A stretch of 37,412 bases of DNA from Pseudomonadota bacterium (GTDB lineage: Bacteria > Desulfobacterota > Desulfobacteria > Desulfobacterales > RPRI01): assembly GCA_018819005.1 (NCBI GenBank), contig JAHJQU010000222.1, positions 1 through 37,412 on the forward strand, written 5' to 3'. Below the pieces are notes generated by a model. It searched no databases. It saw nothing but the letters and a program-made list of their open reading frames with translations, and was not told the origin of the DNA. Made by a program: the position numbers and the translations under genes. Below, piece after piece: positions 26,332 to 34,224 of the stretch (its first letter is position 1; each line of letters starts with the position of its first letter).

Positions 26332-27051
26332 TTATGAAGACAGAATTTTCTCCCATTGTTTATTGTTTATCTCTATCTTGTATTTTCTCTGCAACCCTTC
26401 AAACCATGTTTTATAAGCCTCTTCAGCTTTTAAATTGCGCAGATTCTTTATGATTGTTTCAGTGGTCGGCTCATTCGCTAATTTGCCGTCGGCGCCGTTT
26501 TTAATATTTTCGCGATAATACTTTGATAAGTCATCGGGTGTTATTTGGATATTATTTTTAAGGTCTTCAACGATAACTTTCTCTATAAGGAGGCGCATTC
26601 TTAATCTTTTCTCCCACAAGTTATAAGAAATTGCATACTCAAGAAGCATTTTTTCAAACTCACTTTCTGGGTAATCCCTTTTAATTTTCCGCACAGCCTC
26701 TTCAAGCTCAGAATCTGTTACTGTAATATTCAGTTCCTTAGACCTTTCAATTATAATTAATTCTTCAACCATCTGATTTAACAGCTGTTCTTTAGTATCT
26801 CTGTGAAAGGAAGCATTCTGTTCAATGTCATTACGTGAATAAGCGGACTTGGTTATTTCAAGTTCTCTTTGAAAGTCGAGCACCATTAAAACACTCTCTT
26901 GAACTCTGACAAGATATTCATCGCCCTGAACAGATTCCGTTCCGGAACAGCCTGAAAGTATCAACACTGCGAATAAAGCGCACACCGCAAATATCCTGGC
27001 GGAGCAGGTTTCTCCGGCAGTAAAATGTTCATGTACTTTAACATATATCAT
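26332..27051 (-). CDS. SurA N-domain-like lipoprotein without PPIase domain
   Basis: 239-residue predicted lipoprotein: a hydrophobic leader ends in lipobox LILSGC with the modified Cys at 35. The rest (about 45-239) is helical, with SurA/PpiC N-domain features such as LLNQMVEELIIIERSKELNITVTDSELEEAVRKIK and a chaperone-like C-terminal helix. No parvulin domain is visible. It is probably a membrane-anchored periplasmic chaperone working with the adjacent SurA. ATG 27051 is chosen, with a GAGAAG-type site upstream; an in-frame TTG at 27072 is an alternative. It follows mfd by 107 bp, and repeat D1 is in the gap. Confidence 0.8.
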   Translation of the reverse strand: MIYVKVHEHFTAGETCSARIFAVCALFAVLILSGCSGTESVQGDEYLVRVQESVLMVLDFQRELEITKSAYSRNDIEQNASFHRDTKEQLLNQMVEELIIIERSKELNITVTDSELEEAVRKIKRDYPESEFEKMLLEYAISYNLWEKRLRMRLLIEKVIVEDLKNNIQITPDDLSKYYRENIKNGADGKLANEPTTETIIKNLRNLKAEEAYKTWFEGLQRKYKIEINNKQWEKILSS

Positions 27052-27078
27052 AATTACAGGTTCTTCTCTCAACCAACT

Positions 27079-27122
27079 GGAGAAAGGGTCCCAGGATTCA
27101 GGGTTTTCAAGTGTTTGTTTCT
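27079..27122 (+). repeat. Short dispersed repeat D, copy D1
   Basis: GGAGAAAGG-TCC..GGATTC followed by ATTCAGGGTTTTCAAGTGTT and TGTTTCT matches 36261-36312 with few changes. Both copies are intergenic. It lies just upstream of the lipoprotein gene start on the opposite strand. Confidence 0.65.
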
Positions 27123-27158
27123 TATGAATTTATCTTCGGCATTCTTTAATACAGGTAT

Positions 27159-30100
27159 TCAGCCGTTAACACGTTGGATAATTTCTTTCAAGATGTTTTT
27201 GGCTTTCACAATGTGCCCCATAATGCTTTGTTTCGGGAGTCTTACCTTAAGGACATGCTCCGGAGTGAACTCGAACCGGTTTTTATCCGAGATAACCATT
27301 TTTATTATACCAGAAGTGTTATTTACATAAGACAGCTCGGCAAAATGAAGTAAAAGTTGCTGATCCCGTAAATCGAGGCGTTTAACACCTGCTTTTTGAG
27401 ACAATATCTTCAGCATGATTTTCAAGAGAAGATTGGAGGCTTCTTCCGGGAGGGCTCCGAAACGATCTGTGAGTTCCGCTTTAAAGTCTGCTATCTCCTT
27501 AACTTCCGTCATCTTTGCCAGGCGCCGGTAAGATGTCAGGCGCTGATCAATATCAGGCATATACGATTCGGGAAGATAAGCTGATATTGAAACATTTATC
27601 TCCGGATCCATGGTTTCCTGAACAGGTTCTCCCTTAAGCTCCGACATGGCATTTTCCATTAACTTGAGAAACATTTCGTACCCGACGGCAGCTATATGTC
27701 CGGACTGGGAAGCTCCGAGTATCGTTCCTCCTCCTCTGATTCTCAAGTCGCTCATAGCAATCTGAAATCCTGATCCAAGATCGCTGTGTTCCATTAATAC
27801 TTTCAAGCGTTTTTGAGCGTCCTTTGTGATAGAGCTCTCTTTAGGGATAAAAAGATAAGCATAAGCCTGCTCATCAGATCTTCCTACCCTCCCGCGCAAC
27901 TGATAAATCTGGGACAGTCCCAGTTTGTCAGCCCTGTTTACCAGTATTGTGTTAGCTGAAGGGATATCAAGTCCGGATTCGATAATTGTTGTGCAGACAA
28001 GCATGTCAATTTCTTTTTTCATGAACTTGAACATAACATTTTCAAGCGCCTCCTCATCAAGCCGCCCGTGAGCGATATCTATCCTTGCCTCTGGTACAAG
28101 CTCCTGCAGCTTACGGGAAATCTTTTCAATCGTATAAATATTGTTGTGGACAAAAAATATCTGGCCTTTTCTGCTCAGCTCTTTTTTTATCGCCCCGGCA
28201 ACGACAGCATCATCAAATTCTGAAACATATGTAATTATAGATTGCCGATGTTCGGGAGGTGTTGAAATTATACTGATATCACGCACACCCATTAAAGACA
28301 TGTGCAATGTTCGTGGAATCGGTGTTGCAGTAAGAGCAAGAACATCTACGGTATTTCTTAATTTTTTAAGCTTTTCCTTATGCTTGACTCCAAAACGCTG
28401 CTCCTCATCGAGCACAACAAGTCCGAGATCCTTAAAGACAACGTCATTCTGGAGAAGCCTATGAGTTCCGATAACAATATCTATCTTCCCGGATTTCAGA
28501 TCCGAAATTATTGTTTTTTGATCCCGGACGGACCTGAATCTGCTGAGGCATGCAATGTTAACCGGATACCGCTCAAACCGTAAGTTAAAAGTCGCAAGAT
28601 GCTGTTCGGCAAGAACTGTCGTCGGAACCAGCATCGCAACCTGCTTGCCGGAATTAACCGCGAGAAAGGACGCCCTTAAAGCCACTTCTGTTTTGCCGTA
28701 GCCGACATCTCCGCAAACCAGCCTGTCCATAGGCATCGGCCGTTCCATGTCATTCAAAACATCATCTATTGCCTGAAGCTGGTCTGTTGTTTCTTCGTAT
28801 GTGAAACCCGCCTCAAAATCTTTAAAATAGCTGTCCGGCATTCCATATCCATATCCGTCGCTTACTTTTCTGAGTGCGTATAATTTAAGAAGTTCTCCGG
28901 CAATTTTTTCAGCCGATTTTTTTACTCTTTCTTTTATTTTATCCCAGGCCTTTCCACCCATTCTGTCAAGAACAGGTTCCATACCATCAACGCCCATATA
29001 CTTATGGACTATGTTCATCCTTTCAACAGGAAGGTAAAGTTTATCACCGTCCTTATATACTATCAGCAGAAAATCATTGGTTGAACCGTTCAACTTCAGC
29101 TTTACAAGCCCTTCATACTGACCTATTCCATGATCATCATGTACAACAAGATCCATTTTTTTCAAGTCTTCAAAGGAGAGAATCTGGGATACTGTTTTCC
29201 TTACCGAATCCCTTCTTCTGCTTTTTTTTGCCCCGAATATTTCATCTTCGGTTATTATGGACAGTGATTCTTCGGGCCAAACAAATCCTGAAGAGATCCG
29301 TCCGATGCAGACAAAAACGTCCCCCTTCCCGCGGGAAGTAACAGAAAATCCTTCTTTTGTTTCCATTTGAATCCCATAAGGCGTTAAAAGAGACCTGATC
29401 CTTTCGGCTTGAGATTTTGTGCTGCAGACAACCAGGGTAGTATATTTGGAAGTTTTATTTTCACTGATCCGTTCGGCAAGCGGCAAAAGGTGATTATCTT
29501 TTTCTATATGGTACTTGATTTCCTGAATCAGCAGATTGTTATTTTTTATAAAATAATCGCATTCTAAACTGCACCCGTTTTTCTCTTCATTTTCGCAGAC
29601 AATTTTGAGAGCCCGGAAATTCAAAGTTTTCTTTGAGTTTATTATTTCACGTATATTCGCCCATGTAAGATATAAGCTCCCGGTTTCGACACACAGCCTC
29701 CGATCCGCACGGGCAGAAATATAATTATTTAATTTCCGCCTCTCTACTTCTTCCGCTTCCTTTTGGAGCTGTTCCGGTTCATCCTGTACAAAAAGAGTGT
29801 TTTCGGGAAGATAATCAAAGAAAGAATCAGGCTTTGAATAAATAAACGGAATCAGGCTTTCAATATCCGGAAGCACGCCCTCTCTTTTTATTCTGTCGAT
29901 TAAATCTCTGACTGTTGTAACAGGAATATCAAGCTTCGAAGCCTGTTCTCTTATCCTGCTTATTATTAAATTAAGATCCTCGGTATTATAAATCGCTTCC
30001 CTTGCAGGAAGTATAACTGCCTCGGGTATATTTTTTAAGGTCCTCTGGCTTGATGCGGAAAAAAACCTTATTGACTCCACCATATCGCCCAAAAACTCGA

Positions 30101-30680
30101 TTCTCAGCGGATCAGGATAAGAAGGTGTAAAAATATCGAGAATTCCACCCCTTACACAATAATCTCCGGACTCTTCAACTATCATTGACCTGGAATATCC
30201 GCCCGAAACCAGTTTCTCAAGAAGTCGTTCCCTGTCTGTTTCTTCGCTCTCCATCACAAGTTCAGCGAAACTGAACAATTGCTGTTTTGGAGTCAGCTTC
30301 TGAAGAAGAGCTTCCGGAGTTGTGACAATTACCGGTGGAGTATCACTTGTTGCAATCTTATATAGCGTATTTATCCGGGTTGCAGCAGTTTCATTGTGAT
30401 AAGAGACAAATTTAAATGGAGAATCATTATATGGCGGGAAAAGCAGCACGGGAATTGTGTGTCCGGTTGAAAAAAAAATCAGATCCTGTATAAAACGCTC
30501 TCCCTCCTTAACTGAAGGGAAAATAACTACAACAGGCATCCTGCACTTCAGATAGTATCTTGATACTATGAATGCTTTTTCTGAACCGGACAATCCTGTA
30601 AGATCTGCCGCTTTTTCTCTCGTGGAAATATATTCATAAAGAGAATCGAAGGAATAATTTTTCTCTTGATTTTGATACAT
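27159..30680 (-). CDS. mfd: Transcription-repair coupling factor Mfd
   Basis: Large ATP-dependent translocase of 1173 residues that removes stalled RNA polymerase and recruits UvrA to damage. The N-terminal UvrB-like module runs to about residue 480. A CarD-like RNA polymerase interaction domain follows (VVHDDHGIGQYEGL). The helicase core has Walker A VCGDVGYGKTEVA, DEEQRFGV, TATPIPRTL and LVCTTIIESGLD, then QLRGRVGRSDEQAYAY. The C-terminal TRCF domain is present. Start at ATG 30680, with AGGTA about 9 nt upstream. The frame is open to 30725, but that extension is antisense to tRNA-Thr and is rejected. It heads the long minus-strand block. Confidence 0.97.
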   Translation of the reverse strand: MYQNQEKNYSFDSLYEYISTREKAADLTGLSGSEKAFIVSRYYLKCRMPVVVIFPSVKEGERFIQDLIFFSTGHTIPVLLFPPYNDSPFKFVSYHNETAATRINTLYKIATSDTPPVIVTTPEALLQKLTPKQQLFSFAELVMESEETDRERLLEKLVSGGYSRSMIVEESGDYCVRGGILDIFTPSYPDPLRIEFLGDMVESIRFFSASSQRTLKNIPEAVILPAREAIYNTEDLNLIISRIREQASKLDIPVTTVRDLIDRIKREGVLPDIESLIPFIYSKPDSFFDYLPENTLFVQDEPEQLQKEAEEVERRKLNNYISARADRRLCVETGSLYLTWANIREIINSKKTLNFRALKIVCENEEKNGCSLECDYFIKNNNLLIQEIKYHIEKDNHLLPLAERISENKTSKYTTLVVCSTKSQAERIRSLLTPYGIQMETKEGFSVTSRGKGDVFVCIGRISSGFVWPEESLSIITEDEIFGAKKSRRRDSVRKTVSQILSFEDLKKMDLVVHDDHGIGQYEGLVKLKLNGSTNDFLLIVYKDGDKLYLPVERMNIVHKYMGVDGMEPVLDRMGGKAWDKIKERVKKSAEKIAGELLKLYALRKVSDGYGYGMPDSYFKDFEAGFTYEETTDQLQAIDDVLNDMERPMPMDRLVCGDVGYGKTEVALRASFLAVNSGKQVAMLVPTTVLAEQHLATFNLRFERYPVNIACLSRFRSVRDQKTIISDLKSGKIDIVIGTHRLLQNDVVFKDLGLVVLDEEQRFGVKHKEKLKKLRNTVDVLALTATPIPRTLHMSLMGVRDISIISTPPEHRQSIITYVSEFDDAVVAGAIKKELSRKGQIFFVHNNIYTIEKISRKLQELVPEARIDIAHGRLDEEALENVMFKFMKKEIDMLVCTTIIESGLDIPSANTILVNRADKLGLSQIYQLRGRVGRSDEQAYAYLFIPKESSITKDAQKRLKVLMEHSDLGSGFQIAMSDLRIRGGGTILGASQSGHIAAVGYEMFLKLMENAMSELKGEPVQETMDPEINVSISAYLPESYMPDIDQRLTSYRRLAKMTEVKEIADFKAELTDRFGALPEEASNLLLKIMLKILSQKAGVKRLDLRDQQLLLHFAELSYVNNTSGIIKMVISDKNRFEFTPEHVLKVRLPKQSIMGHIVKAKNILKEIIQRVNG

Positions 30681-30710
30681 AAACAAAGTACCTATTTTGA
30701 CCTGTGATAT

Positions 30711-30786
30711 GCCGGCGTAGCTCACTTGGTAGAGCAGCTGATTCGTAATCAGCTGGTAGGCGGTTCAACTCCGCCCGTCGGCTCCA
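30711..30786 (+). tRNA. tRNA-Thr (anticodon CGT)
   Basis: Full cloverleaf of 76 nt including an encoded CCA. The acceptor stem GCCGGCG/CGTCGGC has one G-T pair. The D stem is GCTC/GAGC. The anticodon stem GCTGA/TCAGC encloses loop TTCGTAA with anticodon CGT, which reads ACG. The T arm is GGCGG-TTCAACT-CCGCC. The gene is divergent from mfd and has its own terminator. Confidence 0.97.
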
Positions 30787-30795
30787 TTAATTTTC

Positions 30796-30826
30796 AAGGG
30801 TTTCCTGCCTTTCCGGAAACCCTTTT
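30796..30826 (+). terminator. Intrinsic terminator of tRNA-Thr
   Basis: Perfect 10-bp stem AAGGGTTTCC/GGAAACCCTT with a 9-nt loop, followed by TTTTATATT. It begins 10 bp after the tRNA CCA end. Confidence 0.92.
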
Positions 30827-31354
30827 ATATTAGATAAATTTATATCAATAAGTATTCTGAATGAAATCCTTAATATGAAATATTTTTATCCCATATTATG
30901 GCATTGTGCAACCTTGTTTGACCAATTATCACTTTGACACCTTCGTAAAAAATCAAAAACCGATTTTTTACTTGGCGGGAAATCCGCATAGGCGGACTCT
31001 CCCGCCGCTTGAAGTAAATTCAAGCGGTTCCACCCTCACCCCAGGCCGGGGCTTAATCGCCCTCGGCCTGTTGACGGACTCATAAAAAGTCCGTCAATTT
31101 TGTCCGCAGCAACCAATTATCATAAAATGTTTTTTGCCATTTTTACCGGAAGCTTACACGACAGAAAATGTCAATTCACGATAATATGTTGATATTATAT
31201 AGGTTTATCATGTACTCATATCCGGACACTTACTGAATTTTTCTTTCTTTAATTTCTTGACATAGATTCATTATCCGTATATTTTAGATACTTACATGGT
31301 TTTGTAATATATGATATATATATCAATGATGAGCTATCTTCCGGCTTGGAATTT
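30827..31354. other. Non-coding gap between tRNA-Thr and the small-gene island
   Basis: AT-rich DNA apart from the GC-rich family A repeat at 30935-31096. No credible coding frame. The DNA from 31100 to 31354 shows only short AT-rich stretches and no clear promoter. Confidence 0.6.
30935..31096 (+). repeat. Family A intergenic repeat, full copy A2
   Basis: 162-bp copy, same length and order as A1. The first hairpin is GTAAAAAATC/GATTTTTTAC, with a paired change relative to A1. The GGCGGGA..TCCCGCC, CGCTTGAA/TTCAAGCG and GGCCGGGGC stems are kept. The terminal hairpin is GACGGACT/AGTCCGTC, with its loop in the opposite orientation to A1. Confidence 0.92.
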
Positions 31355-31425
31355 GAGAGCTTTAAATAACTCACGTTCGTCATGTCATAGGATACGGGTA
31401 TAGATTGATGTTATGCAAAGGTTTT
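31355..31425 (+). repeat. Family C small inverted-ended repeat, copy C1
   Basis: 71-bp copy running from GAGAGCTTTAAATAAC to GTTATGCAAAGGTTTT, imperfect inverted ends, with a shared interior start ACTCACGTTCGTCATGT. Its partner C2 is at 32677-32748 in the same orientation. Confidence 0.8.
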
Positions 31426-31444
31426 AATTTGAAACAGGAATTAA

Positions 31445-31783
31445 ATGAATTGCATAGATGCTGTTGAAGGAACAGCTAAAACTATAATTGACGGGCTTTT
31501 CCGCCTTTTTATTGAAAATAATCTTGACGATACTGAATACATTCGAAACATCAAGGCAGTTATGGATTCAACTGATGTTTTTTTACAAAATAACAGGGAA
31601 ATAGCTGATAGTCCTCATACTCTTAAGAGAGTCCTTTATGAACATGCAAAGGATTTATGGCTGAATAATCTTTTAAATAAATTCGAAACCGATAACGCCA
31701 ACAGCGAGCATATTCCCGATAATATTGAATATAATGGATATTCTTTCGATTATATTTACAACCACGGAACATATCCTCTATAA
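31445..31783 (+). CDS. Orphan hypothetical protein (112 aa)
   Basis: Predicted 112-residue protein that I do not recognise. The ATG has an AGGAA ribosome site about 5 nt upstream. The sequence is acidic and mostly helical: residues about 5-90 look like a bundle of amphipathic helices, with TAKTIIDGLFRLFIENNLDD and LKRVLYEHAKDLWLNNLLNKF. The tail (about 92-112) is aromatic, NGYSFDYIYNHGTYPL. No signal peptide, membrane segment, Cys cluster or catalytic motif is present. It starts 19 bp after repeat C1 and precedes another tiny gene on the same strand. It could be an accessory or partner protein of that second product; no function is assigned. Confidence 0.6.
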   Translation: MNCIDAVEGTAKTIIDGLFRLFIENNLDDTEYIRNIKAVMDSTDVFLQNNREIADSPHTLKRVLYEHAKDLWLNNLLNKFETDNANSEHIPDNIEYNGYSFDYIYNHGTYPL

Positions 31784-31824
31784 AGATATTGTTGACGGTT
31801 TGCATATGGTCGGGGCAGTTTAAA

Positions 31825-31953
31825 ATGAATGATTCCGAAGAAGATTCAAAATTGAAAGCCGAAATGGATGAAATATTAATTAAGATTGATAATATAATTG
31901 AAAAAATTGAAAGTTCCATGCCTCCTGAAAAGGATGACATCAATAACGAATAA
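31825..31953 (+). CDS. Tiny acidic hypothetical protein (42 aa)
   Basis: Possible 42-residue gene, 41 bp after the orphan gene on the same strand. The product is very acidic and predicted to be one long helix (residues about 6-32, LKAEMDEILIKIDNIIEKIE), with a heptad-like spacing of I and L that could form a short coiled coil. The ribosome site is only GGGG at 31811-31814, 10 nt before the ATG. Support comes from clean helical codon structure and position. It may be a partner of the preceding protein, or not a gene at all. Confidence 0.45.
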   Translation: MNDSEEDSKLKAEMDEILIKIDNIIEKIESSMPPEKDDINNE

Positions 31954-31990
31954 CATGGGAAATGCCTTACGGCTATTATTTATAATTGCT

Positions 31991-32115
31991 GGACTCGTAA
32001 AAAGCAATTTTATGCCGTAAACGGCATCCTGTGAGAAACGAAGTCAAAACCGGATAAAATTAACATTATTAAAGAATATTAAATATTTATGTCCGGTTTT
32101 TGAATTTGACTTCGT
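31991..32115 (+). repeat. Degenerate repeat half-end plus long hairpin next to B2
   Basis: A CTCGTAAAAAGC half-end (31994-32004) is followed by hairpin TGCCGT/ACGGCA (32013-32026). Then comes a long imperfect inverted repeat: ACGAAGTCAAA (32038-32048) against TTTGACTTCGT (32105-32115), and AAAACCGGA (32046-32054) against TCCGGTTTT (32092-32100), around an AT-rich loop. Its right arm merges with the start of repeat B2. Confidence 0.6.
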
Positions 32116-32257
32116 TGGAAGTCGAATTTCAGACGGCAAAGTAAAGAGCTCATTATGCAAAGCGCACGAATCTCGAGGAATGAAGCGTACTTTCCGTACG
32201 CTGCAATGACGAAAGATGAGGTGCAACACAGCAGAATGGCTTTTTACGAAGCCGTCA
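32107..32257 (+). repeat. Family B intergenic repeat, copy B2
   Basis: 151-bp copy whose left end has diverged (GACTTCGTTGGAAGTC) and whose right end is GGCTTTTTACGAAGCCGTCA. The core matches B1 and B3, with the GCGTAC/GTACGC stem kept but its loop shortened from 6 to 5 nt. It ends 53 bp before the IHF-like gene start. Confidence 0.88.
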
Positions 32258-32309
32258 TAATTGGAGAATTACATCTATCTGCAAGAGAATATGACTATTA
32301 GGAGGTGCC

Positions 32310-32594
32310 GTGGCGTTAACTAAAAATGACATTGTTGCTAGGGTGCATGAACTTGGCTTTACCAAGAAGAAATCGGTCGAGATCATTGAGTCACTGCTTG
32401 AAATTATTAAAAATAATCTCGAAAAAAGTGACGATGTTCTGATCTCTGGTTTTGGAAAATTCTGTGTAAAGAATAAGAATCAAAGAAGGGGCAGAAATCC
32501 GGCCACTGGTGACGATCTTCTTCTCCGGGAAAGAAAGGTGGTTACCTTCAAATGCTCGGGCAAATTGAGAGATAAAATAAACGCCGAAGGCTAA
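32310..32594 (+). CDS. IHF/HU-family DNA-bending protein
   Basis: 94-residue DNA-bending protein of the HU/IHF superfamily. It begins MALTKNDIVARVHELGFTKK, close to the IHF-alpha N-terminus (ALTKADIA..). The core has SGFGKF, the beta-arm motif GRNPATGDD and VVTFKCSGKLRDKIN. The GTG start at 32310 is fixed by an excellent AGGAGG site at 32300-32305. It differs clearly from the HU copy at 13840, so the window encodes two paralogues. IHF-alpha is the best guess. It lies alone, flanked by repeats B2 and C2, and is convergent with the sigma-54 regulator gene. Confidence 0.9.
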   Translation: MALTKNDIVARVHELGFTKKKSVEIIESLLEIIKNNLEKSDDVLISGFGKFCVKNKNQRRGRNPATGDDLLLRERKVVTFKCSGKLRDKINAEG

Positions 32595-32676
32595 TAGATT
32601 AAATATCAAATAGCTGTATTATTTTTTGCCTGGGGCGGATCAAGTGGATTCTCACGGTAGCCATCTCAGGCAGAAT

Positions 32677-32748
32677 GAGACCTTTGAATAACTCACGTTC
32701 GTCATGTTGTGTGATATGGCGATAGATCAGATGTTATGCAAAGGTTTC
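32677..32748 (+). repeat. Family C small inverted-ended repeat, copy C2
   Basis: 72 bp with ends GAGACCTTTGAATAAC and GTTATGCAAAGGTTTC. The reverse complement of the right end matches the left end at 14 of 16 positions. It lies in the 207-bp convergent gap between the IHF-like gene and the regulator gene. Confidence 0.82.
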
Positions 32749-32801
32749 AGAATATACAATCACAGCCCTTGCAACTTTAAATAATCATGATTCGCCATTG
32801 A

Positions 32802-34187
32802 TCAAAGCTTGATATTATAAGCCTTTATTTTGCTCAAAAGTGACGGATGGCTTATTTCAAGAAGGCGGGCTGCTTTTGTTCTGTTGCCTCCCGTTGAATT
32901 GAGAGCTTTTTCGATTAGCTTCTTCTCAATGACAATCTGCGCTGCTTTTAATGAATACCCTCCGAAGACATCACCATATTCTATGCACGATTTTATTCCC
33001 GGTTCAGGGAGAAAATTCTCAGTCAGAAGAACAGGCCCTTCTGCCAGCACAACTGCCCTTTCAATTATGTTTTCAAGCTCCCTGACATTACCGGGCCAGT
33101 CACGCTTCAGCAAGAGTGCCATGGCAGTAGGAGATATGCCTTTGATTTTTTTTTCAAATCTAACATTAAGCCTGTTTATAAAATGTTCACATAAAAAAGG
33201 AACATCTTCCATTCGTTCTCTGAGAGGCGGCAACTTTATTGCAAAAACATTGAGCCTGTAATAGAGATCCGGGCGAAAAGCAGAATTTTTGATCTCATCT
33301 TCAAGATTTTTTGAAGTGGCAGCTATAACCCGAACATTAATTTTTTTTGTTTTTGAATCCCCCACCGCCCTTATTTCGTTCTCCTGCAAAACACGCAGAA
33401 TTTTCACCTGTAAAGAAAAGGGAAGTTCTCCGATCTCATCCAGAAAAATGGTCCCACCGTCGGCTTCCTCAAACAGGCCTTTTTTATCCTTTTCGGCTCC
33501 CGTAAAAGCACCTTTTTTATATCCAAAAAGCTCGCTTTCAAGCAGATTTTCTGGTATTCCACCGCAGTTAACGGGAACAAAATTTTTTTTCGCCCGCAAT
33601 CCACCGAAATGAATCCCCTTTGCAATGAGCTCTTTACCGGTTCCGCTTTCACCCGATACCAATACCGTAGTATCATACTGGGCTGCTTTAGCAGAAAGAT
33701 TAAAAACTGACAGCATGCTCCTGCTTTTGGCAACCATCTTGCCGAAAGAATACTTCTCCTCTATTTTTCTAATCTGTTCCTGAAGAAAAAGGTTCTCCCT
33801 CTTTAAACTTTCTCTCTCCTCGGCTTTCTTCAGTGCAAGAAATACCTCATCAGCCTTGAACGGTTTTGAAATGTAATCGTAGGCGCCCTCTTTCATGGCC
33901 TCAATAGCGGTATCTATAGTGCCGTATGCCGACATCATGATAACAGTCGTCGAACCTATTTTATCTCTGGTTCTTTTAAGAAAATCCATCCCGTTCATTT
34001 TAGGCATTTTTATATCGCAGAGGATAAAGTCATACCTCTCTTTGTCAATCATACTGAGCCCCTCGAGCCCATCCGCAGCAGTATCAACAACATAACCGGA
34101 TTTTTTCAGCATTGCTGTCAGCATGTGACGCATATTCTCTTCATCATCAATTACAAGAAGCCGCTTTTTATTGTTTTTATTTTCCAT
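32802..34187 (-). CDS. NtrC-family sigma-54-dependent response regulator
   Basis: 461-residue transcription activator. The receiver domain (about 8-120) has DDEE, phospho-acceptor D58 in CDIKMP, S86 and K108. The AAA+ domain has Walker A GESGTGKE (179-186), the sigma-54 contact loop GAFTGA (226-231), GGTIFLDEI (245-252) and the arginine-finger region RPDLYYRLNVF. A Fis-type helix-turn-helix (about 415-461) ends the protein, with GGNRTKAARLLEISHPSLL. It should turn on sigma-54 promoters when phosphorylated by the histidine kinase encoded 37 bp upstream. Targets are unknown, and no clear -24/-12 site was found next to it. Confidence 0.95.
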   Translation of the reverse strand: MENKNNKKRLLVIDDEENMRHMLTAMLKKSGYVVDTAADGLEGLSMIDKERYDFILCDIKMPKMNGMDFLKRTRDKIGSTTVIMMSAYGTIDTAIEAMKEGAYDYISKPFKADEVFLALKKAEERESLKRENLFLQEQIRKIEEKYSFGKMVAKSRSMLSVFNLSAKAAQYDTTVLVSGESGTGKELIAKGIHFGGLRAKKNFVPVNCGGIPENLLESELFGYKKGAFTGAEKDKKGLFEEADGGTIFLDEIGELPFSLQVKILRVLQENEIRAVGDSKTKKINVRVIAATSKNLEDEIKNSAFRPDLYYRLNVFAIKLPPLRERMEDVPFLCEHFINRLNVRFEKKIKGISPTAMALLLKRDWPGNVRELENIIERAVVLAEGPVLLTENFLPEPGIKSCIEYGDVFGGYSLKAAQIVIEKKLIEKALNSTGGNRTKAARLLEISHPSLLSKIKAYNIKL

Positions 34188-34224
34188 AGGCCGGTCAATC
34201 CTGTTAAATGTTTTTTATCAGATG

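Noticed and set aside
30681..30725. Longer mfd N-terminus starting at GTG 30725
   Set aside because: The extension is antisense to the tRNA-Thr gene and lacks a ribosome site; ATG 30680 has one.
30711..31096. tRNA-Thr as an integration site for a genomic island
   Set aside because: No integrase gene and no duplicated tRNA 3' end were found in the window; the terminator directly follows the intact tRNA.
31623..31943. 106-codon frame antisense to the orphan small genes
   Set aside because: The plus-strand frames have better starts and a ribosome site; the antisense frame has none.
32044..32229. 61-codon minus-strand frame over repeat B2
   Set aside because: It translates repeat B sequence; the same peptide arises from B1, so it is not an independent gene.
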